This document shows positions 54,404 to 61,600 of a DNA stretch of 64,000 nt, in pieces. Source of the stretch: Chromatiaceae bacterium. Lineage in GTDB: Bacteria; Pseudomonadota; Gammaproteobacteria; Chromatiales; Chromatiaceae. The position numbers and the translations under genes were made by a program. The notes beneath the pieces were generated by a model, which saw only the letters and a list, made by a program, of their open reading frames with translations, had not been told where the DNA came from and did not search any database. How positions within the stretch are numbered: the first letter of the stretch is position 1; each line of letters starts with the position of its first letter. Where the stretch lies: the NCBI GenBank assembly GCA_024235215.1, contig JACKMU010000001.1, positions 496,001 to 560,000 on the forward strand. Direction: 5' to 3'.

Positions 54404-55102
54404 ATGAGCGGTAATTCGACTTCAGCAATAGGCAGATTGATGGACCGTGTCTTTCCCATTATGCCGGACTTTTACCGCATGATGTGCGACCAATGTGATG
54501 TGGCCGTAAAGGCGACTACCGCATTCGTCCAGTACATGGAGATCGGCAGCGATGAGGTGCTGAATGAAATCAGACGCCTGGAGAAGGAAGCAGACGAACT
54601 CAAGGGACGTAACATCGAAGCCCTATATAAAGCGTTCGCGACCCCGATGGACCGGGAAGACATCCTACGGGCGATCCAGACCCTGGATTATGTAATCAAT
54701 TACACCAAGATCACAGCACGGGAGATGGGTGCCCTCGATTTCGATTCGGACAAGTACATTCTGGAAATGTCCGTGCTCCTCAAGGAGGGCGTCGAAGCGC
54801 TGCAGCGGGGCTACAACAAACTGGCGAGCAGTCCCGCGCTGGCTGATGAGGATGCGAATTTCGCCCGTGCCGCGGAACGCAAGATGGAGCAAGTTTACCG
54901 TCGCGCCCTCGTGCACCTCTATGACAAGGAACTCCACACGAATCTGTTGACGCAACGTGAGGCTGCAACCCCGGCAGATGCACTGAGCATGGCCCTGGAC
55001 ATCTTCCGTACTCGGGAGATCTATCGAAATATGTACGAAGCGGCGGATCATCTGTTAGAGGCCAGTCGCGTGCTACATGACGTCGTGGTGAAGATCGCCT
55101 GA
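54404..55102 (+). CDS. DUF47 (PhoU-like) family protein
   Basis: 232 residues, all helical. Acidic repeats similar to PhoU (VLNEIRRLEKEADELKGRNI about 50-68, and EREDILRAIQTLDYVINYTK-like region about 85-105). DUF47 proteins are linked to PiT transporters and probably gate them. Differs clearly from the other DUF47 protein at 44836. Follows pit in the plus-strand unit. Confidence 0.87.
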   Translation: MSGNSTSAIGRLMDRVFPIMPDFYRMMCDQCDVAVKATTAFVQYMEIGSDEVLNEIRRLEKEADELKGRNIEALYKAFATPMDREDILRAIQTLDYVINYTKITAREMGALDFDSDKYILEMSVLLKEGVEALQRGYNKLASSPALADEDANFARAAERKMEQVYRRALVHLYDKELHTNLLTQREAATPADALSMALDIFRTREIYRNMYEAADHLLEASRVLHDVVVKIA

Positions 55103-55136
55103 CAGTTAATGTATGTAGAAGTCGGTACCCTCCAGA

Positions 55137-55160
55137 CACCCCCTCAGGTGGGAGGTAACC
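55137..55160. repeat. 24-bp sequence shared with 51178-51201
   Basis: CACCCCCTCAG followed by GTGGGAGGTAACC matches the copy at 51178 (CACCCCCTCAG then ATAGGAGGTAACC) at 22 of 24 positions. Here it lies between the DUF47 gene and a leader-like frame; there it continues from the enhancer element UAS4. Confidence 0.5.
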
Positions 55161-55203
55161 ATTGCAGCGCAAATGAATCGGATCACGACCAGAAAGGGCA
55201 ACC

Positions 55204-55299
55204 ATGACACGGCATGTCGATATCGAATTACTTAACGACAATAACCTGAGCTCGATTGTTGACGACTGTTCCAAGAGGACTGTAAATCATGCACGGTGA
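55204..55299 (+). CDS. Possible 31-residue leader peptide overlapping the permease start
   Basis: ATG at 55204 after AAAGGG; the frame ends with TGA at 55297, 11 bases inside the ArsB/NhaD permease gene (start 55289). The arrangement would couple translation of the permease to that of the peptide (begins MTRHVDIELLNDNNLSSIVD). No similarity known; coding status uncertain. Confidence 0.35.
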   Translation: MTRHVDIELLNDNNLSSIVDDCSKRTVNHAR

Positions 55300-56632
55300 G
55301 AATTCCGCGCTAACCCAGGTAATCTTTGGCTGGGACCCTCTGTGGGTTTCGTCCATTCTATTCGTGCTGACCTATTTGGTCATTATTACCGAGAAGGTCA
55401 ACCGCGCCATTGTCGCCGGCTTGGGCGCCGGGTTAATGATCATGCTCGGTGTGCTGAATCAGCAGGATGCCATCCACGGTATAGACTTCAATACTCTGGG
55501 TCTGCTCACAGGTATGATGGTGATCGTGGCGATCACTCGCAAGTGCGGGGTGTTCCAATATGTTGCCGTCTGGTCAGCCAAGAAGGTAGACGCTCAGCCC
55601 TGGGGTATTCTACTGATGTTCTCGGTAGTCACAGCGGTGTTCTCGGCGCTTCTCGATAATGTCACTACCGTTCTGCTGATCGCTCCAGTCACTTTGCTGA
55701 TCACCGAGGAGTTAAAGATAAGGCCCTATCCTTTCCTGTTTTCCGAGATTTTGGCATCCAACATCGGCGGCACCGCAACCCTGATCGGCGACCCGCCAAA
55801 CATCATGATCGGTTCAGCGGCGGGTCTGACCTTCAACGATTTTATGGTCAATCTGACGCCGATCATCCCGCTGATCATGGCGGCATCCCTGGGTGTCATC
55901 TATCTCTTTTGGGGCCGGCAGATGCAAGCTACCCTCGAGGCCCGTCAACGGATCATGCGCTTCCGGGAGAGGGAGGCGATAACAGATTCTCGCCTGCTTA
56001 AGCAATCATTGTTCGTGTTGACGCTCACCGTCAGCGGCTTCGTGCTGGCCCACCCGCTGCACATGCAACCGGCTACCATCGCCATGGCAGGGGCGGGTCT
56101 GTTACTGTTGCTGTCCAGTTACAGGTCCTCCGCCGAGGATCAGTCTGAGCATGTACATTCCACTTTCGGTGAGGTGGAATGGATCACTATCTTTTTTTTC
56201 GTTGGCCTCTTCATCGTGGTGCACGGTATCGAGACTGCAGGGGTGCTCGACCTGCTCGCCCAGGAGGTGATCGCGCTGACCGGCGGCAACCTGACCGTCA
56301 CTGCCCTGGCTCTATTGTGGGTTTCGGCGATATTCTCAGCAGTAGTAGACAACATTCCGTTCGTGGCAACCATGATCCCTCTAATCAAGTCCATGGCGCC
56401 GACCTTCGGTGGGGCTGAAGCACTGATGCCGCTATGGTGGTCGCTGGCACTGGGCGCCTGCCTGGGCGGCAATGGCACCTTGGTAGGCGCCAGTGCCAAT
56501 CTTATCGTAGCAGGCCTTGCCGAGCGGGCGGGTCACCGTATCAGCTTTGTGCAGTTCACTCTGACGGCCTTTCCGCTGATGTTGTTGAGCATCGCTATCA
56601 GCACCGTTTATGTCTATCTGCGCTATCTATGA
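55289..56632 (+). CDS. ArsB/NhaD-type ion permease (SLC13-like superfamily)
   Basis: 447 residues with 11-12 membrane helices. Family signatures occur in duplicate: SALLDNVTTVLLIAPVTLLI and SNIGGTATLIGDPPNIMIGS in the first half, SAVVDNIPFVATMIPLIKSM and GACLGGNGTLVGASANLIVA in the second. This group includes arsenite and Na+/H+ exchangers and transporters of unknown substrate. With no ars genes near it and phosphate carriers upstream, export or exchange of an oxyanion or of sodium is only a guess. Same unit as the CBS gene 41 bp downstream. Confidence 0.87.
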   Translation: MHGENSALTQVIFGWDPLWVSSILFVLTYLVIITEKVNRAIVAGLGAGLMIMLGVLNQQDAIHGIDFNTLGLLTGMMVIVAITRKCGVFQYVAVWSAKKVDAQPWGILLMFSVVTAVFSALLDNVTTVLLIAPVTLLITEELKIRPYPFLFSEILASNIGGTATLIGDPPNIMIGSAAGLTFNDFMVNLTPIIPLIMAASLGVIYLFWGRQMQATLEARQRIMRFREREAITDSRLLKQSLFVLTLTVSGFVLAHPLHMQPATIAMAGAGLLLLLSSYRSSAEDQSEHVHSTFGEVEWITIFFFVGLFIVVHGIETAGVLDLLAQEVIALTGGNLTVTALALLWVSAIFSAVVDNIPFVATMIPLIKSMAPTFGGAEALMPLWWSLALGACLGGNGTLVGASANLIVAGLAERAGHRISFVQFTLTAFPLMLLSIAISTVYVYLRYL

Positions 56633-56673
56633 GCCTGCGGTTCACGCGTCTAACTGACATCTAGGAATCCTCC

Positions 56674-57138
56674 ATGAAACTGACCAACATCCTAATCCCC
56701 ACAAAGGTTGCGGAGGCAGGCATGCTGATGCGCGAGATGTTCGAGGAATGCACCAGCAAGAATGTTCCCGGTTTACCGTTTCGGGACGCCAAGGGCAAGA
56801 TCATCGGGCGCGTGAGCCTGCGACACACTTTCAAACTGGGCTGTCTCCCCGATTACATGGTGGAAATGGCCTTCGTTCTCGGCGATAACCTCAACTGCAT
56901 GGACGATGCCGAGGCAAAGGCTCATGCAGTAATGTGCAGCACTGTGGACAGATACATGCGGCGCGAATACCACGCCATCGACTCTGATTCTCCGGTGATG
57001 CGGGCACTGGCCATTATGGAGAAGCTGGATACCAGCTACCTCTTCGTAATCGACAATGGTGTATACAAAGGCACAGTTACCACGCAAGGTATCGCGCGGC
57101 GGATGCTGGATGTCGAGAATAACCGCGAAACAGGTTAG
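56674..57138 (+). CDS. CBS-domain protein
   Basis: 154 residues with two CBS motifs (about 1-60, NVPGLPFRDAKGKIIGRVSL, and about 90-150, DSDSPVMRALAIMEKLDTSY then LFVIDNGVYKGTVT). No other domain. CBS pairs usually bind adenine nucleotides; it may regulate the permease encoded just upstream. Last gene of the plus-strand unit; 30 bp after its stop the transposase remnant begins. Confidence 0.85.
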   Translation: MKLTNILIPTKVAEAGMLMREMFEECTSKNVPGLPFRDAKGKIIGRVSLRHTFKLGCLPDYMVEMAFVLGDNLNCMDDAEAKAHAVMCSTVDRYMRREYHAIDSDSPVMRALAIMEKLDTSYLFVIDNGVYKGTVTTQGIARRMLDVENNRETG

Positions 57139-57169
57139 CCCAACTTTGCCGATTCGAGCCATCGATCCA

Positions 57170-58441
57170 TGGTTCGAGTTGACAATAGACCAGCCGGAAC
57201 TCCAGATCGCCTTTAAGATTGCGGAACGCCTCTTCGATCCGGAGCAATTGCACGTGGTAACAACACAACTCGGCGGGATCGCTGCTAGTGAGGTTGGTGC
57301 TTAGCAGATAACGGCCTTCGCTAGGGCGAGCTTACTTGAGCTTGTCGCGTTTGAGACGATAGGTTAAGTGCGAATCCTTTTTTTTCTAACTGCACCTCGG
57401 CCAGCCGCTATCCGCTCGGATACCAACTACGTGCTGCGCCGAGTTAAATCAGCCACTCCTGCTGGGTGTGAGTGTCCCCAGATTACTACTTCAGACGCGC
57501 CTGCGGGCGCCGCAATTGCCGCTTCTGCATTGCCAGATCTTTCACCACCCGATCAGTGCTTTGAGCAAACACACAGGTCGTTATCCTGCGGCAACAGTTT
57601 CACCTGCACGCCAGGATGCACCTGCTCCCATGGTTTGGGCAACAAATCCTTTTCCAGGCGTGTCAACCAGCTCTTGGGTGTACCTAGCAAGTAATGCACC
57701 GATGGATCAGATTGACGCATCTGCTCCAGGGTCTCTTCGGTGGGGACGCCGCGATCCATGACCTAGACTCTGCGGCTTATCGTACTGCAGTTCGATACGA
57801 TCAAGAAAGTCATGCTGGGTGGATTTGGCCGAGTCGTTGCCGGGCAGCACCTCATAAGCCAGCGGCAAACCTGGGGTGTGATCACCAATGCGATAACCAT
57901 CTGCACACAGTCGGAACGCTTATCGCATGAATAACTGAAGCGGCGATTGTCCGCTTCCGCAAACGGTGGATTGACCTCGAAAAAGGATCTGTTCAAATAG
58001 TAAAGCAGCACATCAATATCGACATTGCACAGATTCCACCACCGACCTATCAGGTGATCGAACAATGCCGTTTTGGTGATCTGCCCAGAAACGATCCAGT
58101 ACCATCTGTTCTAAAGTTGCAGTGCCAACCAGCATGCCTCCCACATGGGGGGCCGATACAGACGTAACTGCGATAGACACAGCCGTTCTACCGACTCGTC
58201 CAACCACGCTTCACCAATGCGCTCTTAGGAAAACAGTGACAGTGAACACGATTGCCCGGTGTGCTCGTTGAAGACTTCGATTGACTTACACCACACCCGC
58301 ATCTGCGAAGAGTTAACTTCCCCCAGATAGAGCACATGCCGCTGCGAAACTCGAGCATCGGGCAAGCGGTGGTTCTTGACGATGCTTCAGTAACTGGTGC
58401 ATCTTGCCATTTTTCTTGCGGATAGTCGCACGCAGAAACAT
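57170..58441 (-). pseudogene. Decayed IS4/IS1634-type transposase
   Basis: Pieces of one transposase can be read in changing frames on the minus strand: N-terminus MFLRATIRKKNGK (58441), then RVCCKSIEVFNEHTGQ-like sequence (about 58290), FFEVNPPFAEADNRRFSYSC and DKRSDCVQMVIALVITP (about 57900-58000), MDRGVPTEETLEQMRQS and VHYLLGTPKSW (about 57650-57760), and RIEEAFRNLKGDLEFRLVYC (about 57200). At least three frame changes break it. The similarity stops after CQLEP, where family members continue with RIEAHIF-like sequence, so the C-terminus has been lost at the junction with the CBS gene. No terminal inverted repeats were found. Confidence 0.75.
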
Positions 58442-58645
58442 GCTCACCCATTATCCGCCTACCGCTACTGTTGAAAACAAGCAAAGTTTTCACTACAGCG
58501 GTTTTGGGAGTTATCCACAAAGTCGGGCGTTGAATTATTCGGAGAAACCGGATTCGCTGAAATTCTGAGCGAATCTGCTAAGTTCAGCTATCGTGAATCA
58601 GGATACGGTGCTCGCGCTATTGGAACCACCCATCCCGCATATCGA

Positions 58646-61600
58646 TCAGCGTGTTCTGCTACTCCTCGCCACAGGTGTCGCGCTGGCCTCGTTGGAGTAG
58701 AGCGACTCGACACCCCCTTGCACCGAGGTGACCACATAGTGGTAGGTGACTCCGTTGCTCAGGCCCATATCCTGGTAAGCACAGTAGTCACAGGTGTGTC
58801 CGCTGGCGATCAGTATATAGGTCGCACTCGAACCGCTGCTGCGGTAGATATTATAACTCTCCGCACCGGCCACCGGTGTCCACATCAGGAACACCTCTCC
58901 CGGCTTCGGACGCGCCGACAGGTCGAAGATGGTCTGTGCCGCAGCAGCCTCCACCCTGACAGACAGACTGGCCACATCCGAGCTGCCATCTTCGTCGATC
59001 ACACGCACCGCCACCAGGTAGTCGCCCGCACTGCTCCAGGTGTGACTCTGGACCACGCCGGTCTCCCCCGATGGAGAGAATGTGACTCCGTCATAACTCC
59101 AATCCCACTCGTAGGCGAAGATGACATCCGGATGTGAGCTGGAACCGCCGGCATCGTAGCTACCCACTTGTCCCACACTCAATAGTCCGTCACCCGTCAA
59201 TACAGCGGTCGGACCCAAGTCGTTCACCGTCACCTTCAGGATATCGCTACCCACACCACCGTCCTTGTCGGTCACTGTCAGGGTCACCGTATAGAGACCA
59301 TCGTCTGGATAGAGATGATTCGGCGTCAGAGTGCCACCAGCGGTGGACCCATCGCCGAAATCCCACTCGATGGTGTGGGTGTCCTGACCACCGGGATCAG
59401 TGAAATCACCGGTGAAATTCACCGCATCGCCCTCGTCGATGGTCCGGTCGGTGCCGGCGTCCGCCACCGGTGCGACATTGTTCACCGTCACGCTGGCCGT
59501 GTCCGTGTCAGTGAGAGCCCCATCACTCACCTGCAGACCCACGGTGAAACTGGTGTCATCCGGCTGCAGCGGCAGCGTCACGCTGACACCCGTGGCATCA
59601 TCGAACTGGCCGTCCCCATCCAGATCCCAGGCATAGCTCAGCGCTTGCGGGCCACCATCCAGATCGTTCGAACCACTGCCGTCCAGGATTACGGCCGATC
59701 CTTCGTCAACCAGGTAGGGTCCTCCCGCCTCTGCTGTGGGAGCCACATTGCCACTGGTCACAACGATCTGCAAATCGTCACCAGCGGATGCCCCTTCATC
59801 ATCGGTCACCGTCACTGTCACCCGGTAAGTGCCTTCCCCCAGGTAGACATGGCTGCCCGCCACAACGCCACTGCCGGCACCTTCGGTCACCACACCGGAT
59901 TCGGTCGTACCGTCACCCCAGTCTATGGTCGCCGTATGAGTGTCCTCCACCCCAACATCGGTAAAGGTCGCCGGATCAAGCACAAAAGCGTTACCTACGA
60001 TGCCACCCTGGTCGGCACCCGCCTCCACCACCGGCGGGGCATTGTTTACCGTGACCTCGAGCGTGTCACGGCCGAACGCACCCTCATCATCAGTGACCGT
60101 CACCGCCACCGTGTAAACACCATTCTCCGGATAAACATGACTGCCCAGGGCCACACTGCCACCGCCTGCAGACCCAGTCACCGCTGCGCTCTCCACTACG
60201 CCATCACCCCAATCAACCGTAGCGGTATGCGTGTCTGTCGTACCCGCATCCGTGAAACCGGCTGCCGCCAGCACGACGCTGTCACCCTCGGTCACGTTCT
60301 GGTTGCCAGGCACCGTCACCACCGGTGCCAGATTCCCCACCGTCACGATCAGGGTGTCACTACCTGCACCACCATCATCGTCCGTCACGACCAGGGTCAC
60401 CGTATAACTGCCATCCTCCACGAAAACATGGCTTGGCGTGAGCGTGCCGCTCACCACTACGGAACCATCGCCGAAATCCCACTCGACAACATGACTGTCA
60501 AGAATACCCGGATCACTGAAACCGCCGGCGAAGTTCACCGTGGACCCTTCTTCCACACCCTGGTCCGGACCCGCGTCGACCGTCGGTGCAACATTGTTGA
60601 CCGTCACCAGGGTGCCGGCGGTAGCGATGAGTAGCCCGTCACTGACCTGCAGTTCGAGCGGATAACTGCCGTCGTCCGCACCGAGGTAGAGCGGCGACAC
60701 ACCACTCCCATCATCATGAGCGCCGTCGTTGTCAAAGTCCCAACCATAGATCAACGGATCTCCGTTGGTATCACTGGAACCGCTACCATCCAGGGTGACC
60801 GCTCCTCCCTCATCCACCGTGTAAGGGCCACCAGCATCGGCAATCGGCGGCTCGTTGACCTCTACCCGCACCTGGACAAACTCCTGATCGGACAGACGCT
60901 CCTCCTCATCCATCTCACCATCACCGTCGAGGTCATTCAACACGCCGTTGTCCCATACCCGCAAGCCGATGTTGTAGGTGCCGGGGGAAGCCCAGACATA
61001 GCTCGGTGTGGCACCGCTGGCCTCGCCAAAATCATAGGGGAAGAGCGCATCGAGCTCCCACTCGTAGCGAGCGATGAAATCGGTGGGGTCAATGTCGAAG
61101 GAACCCGAGCCGTCGAGGGTACAGGGCAGCCCGGCGGTGCAGGTGTAGGGTCCGTTGGCATCCGCCACCGGAGGATGCGGCGGAACGGCGATGGTAATCG
61201 TTACCGTATCCGTCGCCGTCAACGGCGGCACGTTGTTATCCGTCACCCGCAGGGTGGCGGTGATGGTCTGCGGCAGGCTCGACTCCGGATAGAGGGCACC
61301 CGGATAGGTGTGCGTGGTCACGGGATCGACGCCGACACTGTCGTATACGCCATCTCCGTCAAAATCCCACTCGTAACGCACCAGGCTGCGGAAAGGATCC
61401 AGATGATAGGAACCCGAACCATCGAACTCCAGCGGCAGATTCACCGCCCATACCCGGTCGCGCCCAGCATCTGCCACCGGTGGCTGCACGAACAGCGTGC
61501 GGCTGAGCATGATCACCGCCCAGGCTGAACGCATGTCCCAACTGGCGCGATTACTGCCCTGAAAGCGCCCGCTGGCGGTCTGATCGTCGATCAGAATGCG

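Noticed and set aside
59315..60634. 439-codon open frame on the plus strand
   Set aside because: It is antisense to the PKD repeats, and its own repeats mirror the PKD periodicity. Not a gene.
58646..61200. Regular repeats that might suggest a CRISPR or DNA satellite
   Set aside because: The repeats are coding PKD domains of about 85-90 codons with diverged DNA; no short identical repeats with spacers.
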